Notes: a model not told the origin generated them from the letters alone. DNA of 23,502 nt from an uncultured Clostridia bacterium (GCA_947589135.1 CANPZT010000009.1:1-23502); one strand, 5' to 3'. Counted from the stretch's first letter, positions 14,497-23,395 are shown. A program made the numbers and translations.

Positions 14497-15230
14497 AAAA
14501 ATTATTAATATCAATTTTAATTGCATTACTACTTGCACTTTCTATTTTTATAGGATGGAATGGATTAACACTAGGAAAAATACAAATTTTAGGAATACAA
14601 GGAATTCAACAAAAGAATGCTGAACTAGATACAGAAGTAGAAAAAGCAACTAGATTAGCAAGTGTAGATTATAAAAAAGCAATATCAGATGTAGAAGAAA
14701 ATGCAAAACAAATGAATCAAAAAAAGCAAGATTATGAAGAAATGACAATGTTAAATACAGATGAAAATGGTCAAATTGCAACACAAATACAAAGATATGA
14801 AATTGAAACATTGTGGGTAAAACTTGGTAATTATGCAACAAGTGAGGGATCAACAATAAAAATAGATTTAACTAAAGGAACGAATACAATTGAAGACACA
14901 TATAATCTAAATTTCACTGTTAATGGAAGTTATATTTCTATAACAGATTTTATATCAGATATTGAAAATGACACAACATTAGGATTTAAAATAGAAAATT
15001 TTAAAATGTATCCAAATCAAAATGATGGAAACACATTACAAGCAACATTTACATGTAAAGATATAGCAATTATAGATGTAGATACTACAGCTGTTGTAAC
15101 ACCAGTGACAACAGATACTAATACAAATAACACAACTAATTCTACAAATACAACAAATACAGTAAATGCAACAAGTAGTAATAATACTACTACAAATAAT
15201 ACAAATACAGCTAATACAGCAAATCAGTAA
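14493..15230 (+). CDS. pilO: PilO-like pilus alignment protein with Thr/Asn-rich tail
   Basis: 245 residues. One membrane segment (about 4-22), a coiled coil (about 40-100) and a ferredoxin-like domain (about 105-195, with IQRYEIETLWVKLGNYATSE) form the PilO layout. The last 50 residues are almost only Thr, Asn and Ser, a disordered tail that normal PilO lacks and that may be an extracellular spacer. Translation is coupled to the preceding gene by the ATGA overlap. Confidence 0.8.
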   Translation: MKKLLISILIALLLALSIFIGWNGLTLGKIQILGIQGIQQKNAELDTEVEKATRLASVDYKKAISDVEENAKQMNQKKQDYEEMTMLNTDENGQIATQIQRYEIETLWVKLGNYATSEGSTIKIDLTKGTNTIEDTYNLNFTVNGSYISITDFISDIENDTTLGFKIENFKMYPNQNDGNTLQATFTCKDIAIIDVDTTAVVTPVTTDTNTNNTTNSTNTTNTVNATSSNNTTTNNTNTANTANQ

Positions 15231-15252
15231 TAAAATATAAAGGAGTCAAAAT

Positions 15253-15717
15253 ATGGCTAAAACAATTATAAAAGAAATTATTATAATGTTGCTACTATGT
15301 TTAGCAATTATCGTAATATTAGGATTATTATTGTATGATTATGTTCCAATGTCAAAAGTTGTACCAGATGCAGTTTCTTATTCAACACCTGAAGATGTTA
15401 AGGAAGAATTAATCCAAGTTGGAGATGTTAATGAAGATGAAGTAATTATGACATATGAAGTAGATTCTACTGACTTAAATAATTATAAAAATATTAAAAA
15501 TTATAAACCAGGTAAAGCAAATCCATTTTCATCATATGAAACAACAGCGACAACTAATTCAGCAACAAGTTCAGGTTCAACTAGTGGAAATAATGGAGCA
15601 ACAGCAAATGGAAATGGTACTACAACAAATAATTCAGATAATTCTAATACAGGTTCTAATGCACAAAGTACAACAACATCAGGAGGAAAGTTTTTCCAAG
15701 ATAAAGGAACTAAATAA
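15253..15717 (+). CDS. Membrane-anchored PilP-like protein of the pilus cluster
   Basis: 154 residues, one membrane segment (about 8-30), then a short folded part with KPGKANPFSSY, similar to the GRxDPF motif at the start of PilP domains, and a long Ser/Thr/Gly/Asn-rich tail ending in GGKFFQDKGTK. Position (after M-N-O) suggests a PilP counterpart, but the canonical PilP beta domain is absent. The name is by position and short motif only. 22 bases after the PilO-like gene; the start follows AAAGGAG. Confidence 0.6.
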   Translation: MAKTIIKEIIIMLLLCLAIIVILGLLLYDYVPMSKVVPDAVSYSTPEDVKEELIQVGDVNEDEVIMTYEVDSTDLNNYKNIKNYKPGKANPFSSYETTATTNSATSSGSTSGNNGATANGNGTTTNNSDNSNTGSNAQSTTTSGGKFFQDKGTK

Positions 15718-15737
15718 AATTAATTAGTTATTAACGT

Positions 15738-15758
15738 TAGATTTATTTTATAAATCTA
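15738..15758 (+). other. Hairpin upstream of the major pilin gene
   Basis: TAGATTTAT pairs fully with ATAAATCTA around a 3-base loop. No T run follows, so it is more likely an mRNA processing or stabilising element than a terminator. Confidence 0.45.
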
Positions 15759-15799
15759 GTCCAAATAAAATAAATACGAAAGAAAGGAGGAAACTTAAG

Positions 15800-16255
15800 A
15801 TGAATAATATGAAAGAAGAAAAAGGTATTACTTTAATAGCTTTAGTTATAACAATTATCGTTCTATTAATTTTAGCAGGTATTTCAATTGCTATGTTAAC
15901 AGGACAAGATGGTTTATTTGGTAGAGCTACAGGAGCTGCTGCTGAAAGCAAAGTAGGTGAAGCAAAAGAATATGTATCATTAACAATTAATGATTTAGTT
16001 GCTGATTATTATGAAAAATTATATTCTGATGGTGATGCTGCAACTAAGCCAAAGGACGTAAATGCAAAAGAATATGTTAAAAATAAACTAAATAGTACAA
16101 TATTAAGTGATACTAATTATGTTTCATCAGTAGAAAATTCTTCAAATATAATTTTAAAACCAACTAATTCTACTGAAAATAAAGTAGTTCAAGGTAGCTA
16201 TAACACTTCAACTGGAAAAATTGATTGGAATTTAATAGAAGCACCTGCTGAATAA
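15800..16255 (+). CDS. pilA: Type IV major pilin
   Basis: 151 residues. The short leader MNNMKEEKG is followed by ITLIALVITIIVLLILAG; cleavage is expected after Gly9, giving Ile as the first mature residue. Position +5 is Ala, not the Glu of classical pilins, a variation I recognise from Gram-positive pilin-like proteins. The helix continues into TGQDGLFGRATGAAAESK. The globular part is small, without a cysteine pair. It lies behind a strong AAAGGAGG and between two hairpins, which suits a highly expressed subunit. Its GLFGRA segment is the intact counterpart of the frameshift site at 6974-6976. Confidence 0.88.
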   Translation: MNNMKEEKGITLIALVITIIVLLILAGISIAMLTGQDGLFGRATGAAAESKVGEAKEYVSLTINDLVADYYEKLYSDGDAATKPKDVNAKEYVKNKLNSTILSDTNYVSSVENSSNIILKPTNSTENKVVQGSYNTSTGKIDWNLIEAPAE

Positions 16256-16279
16256 TCAAAAAAATAAAAAAACAACTAT

Positions 16280-16313
16280 ATAGGCATATGCATGCTCAAA
16301 TGTATATGCCTAT
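16280..16313 (+). other. Hairpin downstream of the major pilin gene
   Basis: ATAGGCATATGCAT (16280-16293) pairs with ATGTATATGCCTAT (16300-16313), a 14-bp stem with one wobble. There is no T run, so partial termination or 3' protection of the pilin mRNA is more likely than full termination. Confidence 0.6.
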
Positions 16314-16337
16314 CATCATAATAAAGGAAGAAAAAGA

Positions 16338-17141
16338 ATGGACGTAATGTTATACATATTAATATTTATAATAGGAACACTATTTGGAAGCTTTTATACA
16401 CTTGCAGTATACAGAATTCCAAAAAGGCAAGATATAACACACACACACTCATATTGTCCTAATTGTAATCACAAATTAGGAATATTAGATTTAGTTCCAA
16501 TATTAAGTTATATATTTTTAGGTGGAAAATGCAGATATTGTAAAGAAAAAATAAGACCAAGATATTTTATATTAGAAATTTTATCTGGAATAATATTTTT
16601 ATTAATTGCAATATTTATGAATTTTAAAATAGAATACCTAACAATTATGAAAATAGCACAATTAAGCTTTATAGCATTATATATTACATTTATTGTGCTT
16701 ATTTGTGGAATAGACAAAGAGACAAGAAAAATGGACAAACTAGTCTTAATATATGGTGTAGTTATATCTATTATATATATGATATATCTATGCATAGTAG
16801 AAAAAGCTAATATATATAGATATGTAATATATTTAATTTTATATATAATCATATTAATATTGGATACAATAACATTAAAGAAATACGCAAAAAATAGTTA
16901 TTTAAATGGAATTTTACTAATGATAGTAACTATGATAACTTTTACAGGAGAATATGTAACAGCATTTTCAATTAATTATGCACTTTTATTTATTGCAATA
17001 TATTTATTAATAAAAAAATTAAAAAACAAAAGTAAAAATAAAAAAGAAAAAATGGAACAACAAATTCCAATTGGATTTTTTTTAGGAATATCAAACATAA
17101 TTTGGATAATATTTGTATTATTTTATAATTATGTTTCATAA
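16338..17141 (+). CDS. pilD: Prepilin peptidase (leader peptidase / methyltransferase), divergent active site
   Basis: 267 residues, polytopic. It would cut pilin leaders after Gly and N-methylate the new end. The N-terminal part is typical: GTLFGSFYTLAVYRIP, a zinc site with Cys40, Cys43, Cys65 and Cys68, and the LVPILSYIFLGGKCRYC segment. The first catalytic Asp fits GIDKETRKMD (Asp126, with Asp133 at the usual second position). The second catalytic Asp, normally in a GxGD motif, is not visible; the nearest counterpart is FTGEY with Glu205. It lies between the major and minor pilins, as expected for the pilus enzyme. Function is likely, but the active site is unusual. Confidence 0.85.
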   Translation: MDVMLYILIFIIGTLFGSFYTLAVYRIPKRQDITHTHSYCPNCNHKLGILDLVPILSYIFLGGKCRYCKEKIRPRYFILEILSGIIFLLIAIFMNFKIEYLTIMKIAQLSFIALYITFIVLICGIDKETRKMDKLVLIYGVVISIIYMIYLCIVEKANIYRYVIYLILYIIILILDTITLKKYAKNSYLNGILLMIVTMITFTGEYVTAFSINYALLFIAIYLLIKKLKNKSKNKKEKMEQQIPIGFFLGISNIIWIIFVLFYNYVS

Positions 17142-17151
17142 GGAGATATAG

Positions 17152-17589
17152 ATGAAATTTAAGAAAGAACAAGGATTTACAGGAATTGATATATCAGTAG
17201 CAGTTATAATACTATTTATTTTCATATCCATTATTGCAACATTATCGTATCAGGTAAATACTACTACCAAAGCAATAGAAAGACGAGGAGAAGCAATAGA
17301 AATTGCAATTCAAGAAATTGAAAAAGTAAAAAATCAAGGGTTTAGCAATTATGATGGAATAGATAGTAAAAGTACAGGAGATAACCAAGGAAATAGTTTT
17401 GAAACTCAATTGGTAGCAGGTAAACAAGGTTTTTATAAAACAATTATGGTTAAAGATTATACTGAAATAGAAGGAAATAGTGAGAAAATTTCTAATGTAG
17501 TAAAAAAAGTTACTGTGAAAATAACATATAAATCACAAGGAAAAGAACAAAAAGTTGAATTGTCAACAATACTTTCAAAGGAGAGTTAA
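17152..17589 (+). CDS. Minor pilin / pseudopilin
   Basis: 145 residues. MKFKKEQG is followed by FTGIDISVAVIILFIFISII; cleavage after Gly8 leaves Phe at +1 and Asp at +5, an acidic residue in place of the classical Glu5. A 16-residue amphipathic stretch (AIERRGEAIEIAIQEIEKVK) and a beta-rich C-terminus follow. AAGGAG precedes the start, and the gene is 10 bases after pilD. It resembles PulI/PilV-type minor pilins by length and position. The CGA codon in IERRGE shows that at least one other CGN codon is used in frame. Confidence 0.75.
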   Translation: MKFKKEQGFTGIDISVAVIILFIFISIIATLSYQVNTTTKAIERRGEAIEIAIQEIEKVKNQGFSNYDGIDSKSTGDNQGNSFETQLVAGKQGFYKTIMVKDYTEIEGNSEKISNVVKKVTVKITYKSQGKEQKVELSTILSKES

Positions 17590-17596
17590 TTAAAAT

Positions 17597-18028
17597 ATGA
17601 AATCACAAAAAGGAATTACTTTGACTTCGTTAGTGGTATATGTAATAGGATTAGCACTAGTAGTAGGAATTATGGCAGTTATTACAACAAATTTTTATAA
17701 AAATGTCAATAATAATATTAGTAGTATAGATCCAATTAATGAATATACAAAGTTTAATAGTTATTTTACTAACGAAGTAAATCAATATAATATAAAAGTG
17801 CTTGATTGTAATCAAACAGATGAACAGAATTATATCGTTTTTGACAATGGAGTACAATATACATTTGTAAAGCAAAATAAAGGAATATATCAAAATAAAA
17901 TAAAAATTTGTAAAGATGTTGAAGAATGTACATTTTCAACAGGAATTAAAAATGGTAATGATATAGTAACTATAAATATGAAAATTGGAGACAAAGAATA
18001 TCAGAACGAATACACTCTAAAAAAATAG
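17597..18028 (+). CDS. Minor pilin / pseudopilin
   Basis: 143 residues. The leader MKSQKG precedes ITLTSLVVYVIGLALVVGIM, with Ser at +5. The C-terminal part holds two cysteine pairs (VLDCNQ, KICKDVEECTF) that could form disulphides. It resembles PulJ/PilW-type tip pilins by order (7 bases after the previous minor pilin), but sequence support is limited to the N-terminus. Confidence 0.7.
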   Translation: MKSQKGITLTSLVVYVIGLALVVGIMAVITTNFYKNVNNNISSIDPINEYTKFNSYFTNEVNQYNIKVLDCNQTDEQNYIVFDNGVQYTFVKQNKGIYQNKIKICKDVEECTFSTGIKNGNDIVTINMKIGDKEYQNEYTLKK

Positions 18029-18074
18029 TAATTTTAGGTAATTAATAAAAATATAACAAATAAAAAAATAAATA

Positions 18075-18083
18075 TGGTATAAT
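18075..18083 (+). promoter_or_regulatory. Extended -10 promoter inside the pilus cluster
   Basis: TGGTATAAT is an extended -10 element, 42 bases before the pilB start. The -35 region is poor. It may give separate expression of pilB-pilT-pilC. Confidence 0.45.
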
Positions 18084-18124
18084 AAAGTAGAAATATATTA
18101 TACAAAAGAAAGGGTGCAAAAGAT

Positions 18125-19762
18125 ATGGAAGTTAGAAGAAGACAACCAATAGGTGTTGAATTAGTAAAAAGAGGAGTTGTTAATGAAAACGATATAAATA
18201 ATGCCTTAGAATATCAAAGAGAACATCCTAATAAAAAAATTGGAGAAATTTTATATATCCAAAATGCATGTGATCCAACAATATTAATAGAAACAATAGG
18301 AGATATAATAGGTACAAAAGGAATTTTACTAGGTAAAAATACTATTAAACTCAAAATAACAGATTATATTTCAATTGATATAGCCAAAAAGAATAAAGCA
18401 ATACCTTTTGAAGTTTCACAAGGTAAAATAAAAGTATGTTTTGCAACAACAACTAATAATAGAAATATGGATTCAATAAGAATGTTACTATTAAATAAAG
18501 GACTAGTAATGGAATCTTATATTACATTTGAAGATGATATAAATGCTGTTATTAAATCATTAGAAGGAACATCTATGGAAAATTTAAACTCTGCAGGTGG
18601 TAATACTAATACAATAACAGGTTTAGTAGATAGTATTATAAGAACTGGAATGGAAAGAAGAGCAAGTGATATACATATTGAACCATTAATAGATAAAGTA
18701 AGAGTAAGATATAGAATAGATGGAACACTATTTACAGCAACAGAAATACCAAAAGAAAAACAAAATCAACTTATAGGAAGATTAAAAGCAATTTCAAATA
18801 TGCATCAGGAAAAACAGGAAGCTCAAGATGGAAGAATATTGCTTTATGAAGATTATAATATTCGTGTATCTTCTCAACCAAATGTAAATGGAGAAAAATT
18901 TGTTTTAAGGTTATTAAAGAAAGATACACTTGTTAGAGATATATTTGAATTAGGTTTCCCTTATGATGAAGCTACATTTAAAAAGAGTATTAACAAAAGA
19001 AATAGTATGACAATTGTTGCAGCACCAACTGGAGAAGGTAAGACAACATCTTTATATAGTATTATAGATTATTTAAATGGACCAGAGGTTAATATTACCA
19101 CTATAGAGGATCCGGTTGAAATAAGAATTGATGGATTAAATCAAATTGAAACAGATGCAAAAGCATCATTTTCAAGCGCATTAAGAACAGTTCTAAGACA
19201 AGATCCAGATATCATATTAGTAGGAGAAATAAGAGATAAGGAAACAGGAGAAATTGCAATTCAAGCTGGACAAACAGGACATTATGTATTATCTACAATA
19301 CACACTATTGATAGTGTAGAAATAATAACAAGACTTAGAAAAATGGGAATATCTGATTATGATATTTCAAGTACACTAGCAACATGCATTTCTCAAAGAT
19401 TAGTAAGAAGATTATGTACAAAATGTAAGAAAAAAAGAAAATTTACAGAGGAAGAAATCAAGATAATAGAAGAAATTGGACAAAGATATGGAGTAGAATT
19501 TGATTTATCAGGAGATACATATGATGCGGTTGGATGTGAACATTGCCATCAAAGTGGATATTACGAAAGAATAGGGTTATTCGAAGTATTAAATGTAACA
19601 GATGAAATAAAACAAGAAATTATAAATGGAAAATCTAGTATAGATATTAGAAAAAAAGCTTTAGAAAGCGGATATCAACCATTAATTATAGATGGAATTA
19701 ATAAAGTATTACAAGGTTATACATCTTTGCAAGAACTAAATAGGAAATTAATTATATATTAA
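18125..19762 (+). CDS. pilB: Type IV pilus assembly (extension) ATPase PilB
   Basis: 545 residues. This hexameric cytoplasmic motor drives pilus extension. An N-terminal MshEN/GspE_N domain (about 1-150) is followed by the secretion ATPase core. Walker A is APTGEGKTT (Lys306; Glu at a place usually Ser), the Asp box is TTIEDPVE, Walker B is ILVGEIRD, and the His box is STIHTIDS. The C-terminal zinc site has Cys431, Cys434, Cys471 and Cys474, the mark of PilB/GspE over PilT. The start follows AAGGGTG. CGG occurs only out of frame (GAT-CCG-GTT, GAT-GCG-GTT, AGC-GGA), with no frameshift there. Confidence 0.95.
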   Translation: MEVRRRQPIGVELVKRGVVNENDINNALEYQREHPNKKIGEILYIQNACDPTILIETIGDIIGTKGILLGKNTIKLKITDYISIDIAKKNKAIPFEVSQGKIKVCFATTTNNRNMDSIRMLLLNKGLVMESYITFEDDINAVIKSLEGTSMENLNSAGGNTNTITGLVDSIIRTGMERRASDIHIEPLIDKVRVRYRIDGTLFTATEIPKEKQNQLIGRLKAISNMHQEKQEAQDGRILLYEDYNIRVSSQPNVNGEKFVLRLLKKDTLVRDIFELGFPYDEATFKKSINKRNSMTIVAAPTGEGKTTSLYSIIDYLNGPEVNITTIEDPVEIRIDGLNQIETDAKASFSSALRTVLRQDPDIILVGEIRDKETGEIAIQAGQTGHYVLSTIHTIDSVEIITRLRKMGISDYDISSTLATCISQRLVRRLCTKCKKKRKFTEEEIKIIEEIGQRYGVEFDLSGDTYDAVGCEHCHQSGYYERIGLFEVLNVTDEIKQEIINGKSSIDIRKKALESGYQPLIIDGINKVLQGYTSLQELNRKLIIY

Positions 19763-19787
19763 TTTTTACAAAGGAGGAATTTTTAAA

Positions 19788-20888
19788 ATGAATGTAGATC
19801 AAATATTAGATGAGGCAATGAGACTAGATGCTTCAGATGTACACTTAATATGTGATAATAAACCTATGCTCAGAATAGCAAGAGACTTAGTACCAGTAGA
19901 AAATAGTGAAGTTTTAACACCAGAAGATATGAGTGAAATTTATGATTATTTGGTAAAAGGTAATGTAGACAAAGATGAAGTATTTAACACTACAAGAAAA
20001 TTAGATACATCATATCAATATAAAGATATCCGTTTAAGGGTAAATATATCATTATCAGATGATATACCTTTATGTACATTAAGATTAATAAAAAATGATT
20101 TGCCATCATATGAATCATTAGGAGTACCAGACATAGTAAGAAGAATGACATATCAAACACAAGGATTAATGCTAGTAACAGGTAAAACAAACTCTGGTAA
20201 AAGTACAACATTAAATGCATTAGTAAACTATATTAATGAAAATCAAAATAAAAAAATACTAACATTGGAAAACCCAGTAGAATACAAACATCATTCAAAA
20301 AAATCAATAATTGTGCAAAAAGAAATAGGAAAGGGTAGAGATAGTTTAACATTTAGTGATGGTGTTAAAAACTCTTTAAGAGAAGACTGTGACATATTAG
20401 TAATTGGAGAGATTCGTGATAAAGTAACAATGGAAGCTGCAATTGAAATGGCAGAATCAGGACATTTAGTAATTGGAACACTACATACAAAATCATGTGC
20501 AGAAACAATAGATAGAATGATAAATTTCTATGATGTAAGAGATCAAGCAACAATTAAATATTTGTTATCATCTTTATTAAAATTGGTTATATCACAAAGA
20601 TTATTAAAAGGAACAGATGGTAAATTAGTATTAATACCAGAGGTAATGGTAGTAGATAATATTGTTGCAGGAATTATAAGAAAAGAAAAATTAAGCGTTT
20701 CAGAGATAGAAGATGCAATACAAAGTAATTTAGAAAAAGGAAGTATTGGATTAATTAACTCTTTAGCACAGTTATTTGTTGATGATAGAATAACATTAGA
20801 CCAAGCAAAATCACAAATTGAAGAAAAGAATTTAGAAATATTAAATAGAACTATTATGCAATTAAAAATAAAAAAAGGAAGACAATAA
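19788..20888 (+). CDS. pilT: Type IV pilus retraction ATPase PilT
   Basis: 366 residues, the usual PilT length. The N-terminal PAS-like domain starts with ASDVHLICDNKPMLRI. Walker A is GKTNSGKS (132-139), Walker B ILVIGEIRD, His box GTLHTKSC. There is no zinc site. The C-terminal LINSLAQLFVDDRITLDQA corresponds to the PilT motif before the conserved C-terminal helix. Its presence implies pilus retraction and possibly twitching or DNA uptake. AAAGGAGG at suitable distance; 25 bases after pilB. Confidence 0.94.
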   Translation: MNVDQILDEAMRLDASDVHLICDNKPMLRIARDLVPVENSEVLTPEDMSEIYDYLVKGNVDKDEVFNTTRKLDTSYQYKDIRLRVNISLSDDIPLCTLRLIKNDLPSYESLGVPDIVRRMTYQTQGLMLVTGKTNSGKSTTLNALVNYINENQNKKILTLENPVEYKHHSKKSIIVQKEIGKGRDSLTFSDGVKNSLREDCDILVIGEIRDKVTMEAAIEMAESGHLVIGTLHTKSCAETIDRMINFYDVRDQATIKYLLSSLLKLVISQRLLKGTDGKLVLIPEVMVVDNIVAGIIRKEKLSVSEIEDAIQSNLEKGSIGLINSLAQLFVDDRITLDQAKSQIEEKNLEILNRTIMQLKIKKGRQ

Positions 20889-20923
20889 ATAAAGATACTA
20901 TAAAATTAAAGGAGGGCAAGTAA

Positions 20924-22267
20924 ATGCCAACATATATGTATAAAGCTGTAACTACAAAGGGTGTTGTTGTAAGAAATAGGGTAGAAGCAGCAAGCAGATT
21001 ATCTTTAATCAAATCTTTAAAGAATAACAATTTAATACCGATTTCAATAGAACAATTGGCATATAGATCAAAACAACAAAAGAAAAAGAAAAATGTTACA
21101 GATATACAAGAGATAATGAAAAATGTTAATACAACTCAAATAGGTAGAGAAAGAAATAAAACACTAACTGCAAAGGAAAAAATTAATCTTTATTTTGCAA
21201 AATCTGAGAAAATAACAACAAGGGATTTAGTTATTTTTACTCAAAACTTTTATCTACTAAAAAAGGCTAATTTCAATAATATTCATGCACTAAGCACAAT
21301 TATTGAAAGTACAGAGAATTTGTCTTTTAGAGGTGTATTAGAAGATATATTAGCAGGTGTAGAAGCAGGAGAAAACATGTATACAACAATGGAGTATTAT
21401 TCTAACATATTCCCATACATATATATAAATATGATAAAAGTTGGAGAATTATCAGGTTCTCTTACAAATTCATTAGAGCAAGCAGTAAAATATTTAGATG
21501 ATTCAGAAGCACTGAATAAAAAGCTTAAAAATATATTAATTCCAAATATTGCACAATTTGTACTTTTAATAGTAATGTTAATTGTAGGAACTTTAGTAGC
21601 AATTCCTGCAATCCAAGGAGTATTTGACGAATTAGGAACACAAGATAAATTACCAGCAATTACACTATGGTTTTCAGATTTTTTAGATAGTGCAATACAA
21701 TATTGGTACATACCTACAGTAATACTTATAGCAATAATTACAGCTATTACATTTTATATTAATACACCAAAGGGAAAGTACAATTTTCATTATTTTAAAT
21801 ATAAAGCTCCAATATTTGGAGAATTAATATTTGCATTAGACTTTTCAAGATTAATGAAAGCCATGTTATTAAATTTAAAAAATGGAATGAGAATTCAAGA
21901 CTCAATTGAAGTTAGTAAAAATGTAGTGAGAAACTATGTTATGCTATCAATAATTGAAACATCTATAAATAATATTTTAATTGGACAATCATGGATAGAA
22001 CCATTTGAAAAATCAGGTTTAGCATCACCAATGATGACAGAAATGTTGAAAATAGGTATGCAAACAGATTTAACAGAAATGATGGAAAAATTAGTAGAAT
22101 ATATGGAAATAGATATAGATAACATTATGACAAAGATTATGAAAGCATTACCAGAAGTTGTATACGCAATAGTTGGAGTAGTATTAATATTCTTTGTATT
22201 AGTAGTACTAGTTCCATGTGTTCAAGTATATATGGGACAATTCTTATTCTCAGCATACCCAGTTTAA
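20924..22267 (+). CDS. pilC: Type IV pilus inner-membrane platform protein PilC
   Basis: 447 residues. A short N-terminal MYKAVTTKGVVVRNRVEAAS domain, as in GspF/PilC, is followed by a lysine-rich linker (about 45-85) and two T2SSF domains (about 100-225 and 300-430), each followed by hydrophobic segments. It links the cytoplasmic motors to the growing pilus. The start follows AAAGGAGGG; 35 bases after pilT. Last gene of the cluster, before a terminator. No in-frame CGG. Confidence 0.94.
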   Translation: MPTYMYKAVTTKGVVVRNRVEAASRLSLIKSLKNNNLIPISIEQLAYRSKQQKKKKNVTDIQEIMKNVNTTQIGRERNKTLTAKEKINLYFAKSEKITTRDLVIFTQNFYLLKKANFNNIHALSTIIESTENLSFRGVLEDILAGVEAGENMYTTMEYYSNIFPYIYINMIKVGELSGSLTNSLEQAVKYLDDSEALNKKLKNILIPNIAQFVLLIVMLIVGTLVAIPAIQGVFDELGTQDKLPAITLWFSDFLDSAIQYWYIPTVILIAIITAITFYINTPKGKYNFHYFKYKAPIFGELIFALDFSRLMKAMLLNLKNGMRIQDSIEVSKNVVRNYVMLSIIETSINNILIGQSWIEPFEKSGLASPMMTEMLKIGMQTDLTEMMEKLVEYMEIDIDNIMTKIMKALPEVVYAIVGVVLIFFVLVVLVPCVQVYMGQFLFSAYPV

Positions 22268-22275
22268 TATTAAAG

Positions 22276-22312
22276 GTGTCAAAAGGGATGGGTCTTTTTG
22301 ACACTCTTTTTG
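22276..22312 (+). terminator. Intrinsic terminator of the pilus cluster
   Basis: GTGTCAAAA (22276-22284) pairs with TTTTGACAC (22296-22304), followed by TCTTTTT. Confidence 0.8.
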
Positions 22313-22328
22313 ATAGAAAGGATAAAAA

Positions 22329-23234
22329 ATGAAGATAGGTATTGATATAGGTGGAAGCCATATTTCTATTGGAGTTATCAACAACAATGGAGTAATTGTG
22401 GAAAAAGTAGAGAAAAGATTAACTCAAAATGAAAAAAGGAATATAAAAAAATCTATTGAAGATTATATAATAGAATATGCTAATATATTTATAGAAAAAT
22501 ACAAGGTAAATGAAATAGGAATTGCAATTCCAGGAACTCAAATTGATGGAGTTGCTATTTCTACTGGAAATTTAGGAATAAAAGACTATAATATTGTAGA
22601 AAGACTACAAGATAAAATAAAATTACCAATAAAAATAAATAATGATGCAAAATGTGCAGCTATTGCAGAAAATAAGTATGGTTGTTTAAAGGAATATAAT
22701 AGGAGTATATTTTTAACTTTAGGTACTGGAATTGGAGGTGCAGCTTTTCTAGATAATAAATTATTAAAAGCTGGAAAAAGACCAGGATACGAATTTGGAC
22801 ATATGGTTATTGAAAAAAACGGAATTCCGTGTGTGTGCGGTAAAAAAGGTTGCTTTGAAAGATATGCATCTATGAAAACATTTAAAAATAATTTACGTAA
22901 GGCTTTAAACTTAGATGAGACAACTAGAAGTCAAGATTTATTGCGTATTATACAAACTACTAATGAAAATGATAAAAATTATAAGATAATAGAAAACGTT
23001 ATAAATGAATATATAGAAAATTTAAGTATAGGAATAATAAACCTAATTGAAATATTTGAGCCAGAAGTAGTTGGAATAGGAGGAAGTTTTTCATATTTTG
23101 AAGAAATATTTTTGAAAAGATTGCAGGATAAAATAGATGCAGAGAATAATAAAAAATCTACAAGAGAGAAGATTATAATAAAAGTTGCTATTTTAGGAAA
23201 TGATGCGGGGATGATTGGAGCCGTATGTGATTAA
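22329..23234 (+). CDS. ROK-family sugar kinase
   Basis: 301 residues. It probably phosphorylates glucose or another sugar with ATP. The phosphate-binding motif GIDIGGSHISIG is at the N-terminus. PIKINNDAKCAAIAE has the catalytic Asp of ROK kinases, TLGTGIGGAAFLDNKLL the second phosphate loop, and EFGHMVIEKNG plus CVCGKKGCFE (Cys168, 170, 175) the ROK zinc site. There is no N-terminal helix-turn-helix, so it is a kinase rather than a repressor. The start follows AAAGGA. Exact substrate unknown. CGG occurs only out of frame (TGC-GGT, GCG-GGG). Confidence 0.88.
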   Translation: MKIGIDIGGSHISIGVINNNGVIVEKVEKRLTQNEKRNIKKSIEDYIIEYANIFIEKYKVNEIGIAIPGTQIDGVAISTGNLGIKDYNIVERLQDKIKLPIKINNDAKCAAIAENKYGCLKEYNRSIFLTLGTGIGGAAFLDNKLLKAGKRPGYEFGHMVIEKNGIPCVCGKKGCFERYASMKTFKNNLRKALNLDETTRSQDLLRIIQTTNENDKNYKIIENVINEYIENLSIGIINLIEIFEPEVVGIGGSFSYFEEIFLKRLQDKIDAENNKKSTREKIIIKVAILGNDAGMIGAVCD

Positions 23235-23251
23235 GTAAATAAATTTGAAAA

Positions 23252-23276
23252 AAAGCTTGCATTTTATGCAAGCTTT
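23252..23276. terminator. Hairpin after the ROK gene, overlapping the rpsB promoter
   Basis: AAAGCTTGCAT pairs fully with ATGCAAGCTTT around TTT. The plus-strand tail is short (TTTGTGTT); the minus-strand tail has a better T run. It overlaps the -35 of the rpsB promoter. Confidence 0.6.
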
Positions 23277-23286
23277 GTGTTATAAT
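23257..23286 (+). promoter_or_regulatory. rpsB promoter
   Basis: TTGCAT (23257-23262) and a consensus TATAAT (23281-23286) have an 18-base spacer. Confidence 0.6.
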
Positions 23287-23288
23287 AG

Positions 23289-23395
23289 AACTCGTTAAAA
23301 AACACACAAAGAGAGTTTTAAAGGAAGTGCCTAGAAATAGGTCCTAAAAAACGAAGAACTTTGTGGAAGTAAAAACAAAAAGGGAGGAATTTAAA
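23289..23395 (+). promoter_or_regulatory. Structured rpsB mRNA leader
   Basis: CACAAAG (23305-23311) can pair with CTTTGTG (23359-23365). Inside it, CCTA-GAAA-TAGG (23330-23341) forms a GNRA-capped hairpin. AACTC (23289-23293) can pair with GAGTT (23313-23317), which competes with the outer stem. This looks like a ribosomal-protein autoregulatory leader, by inference from structure and place. Confidence 0.45.
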
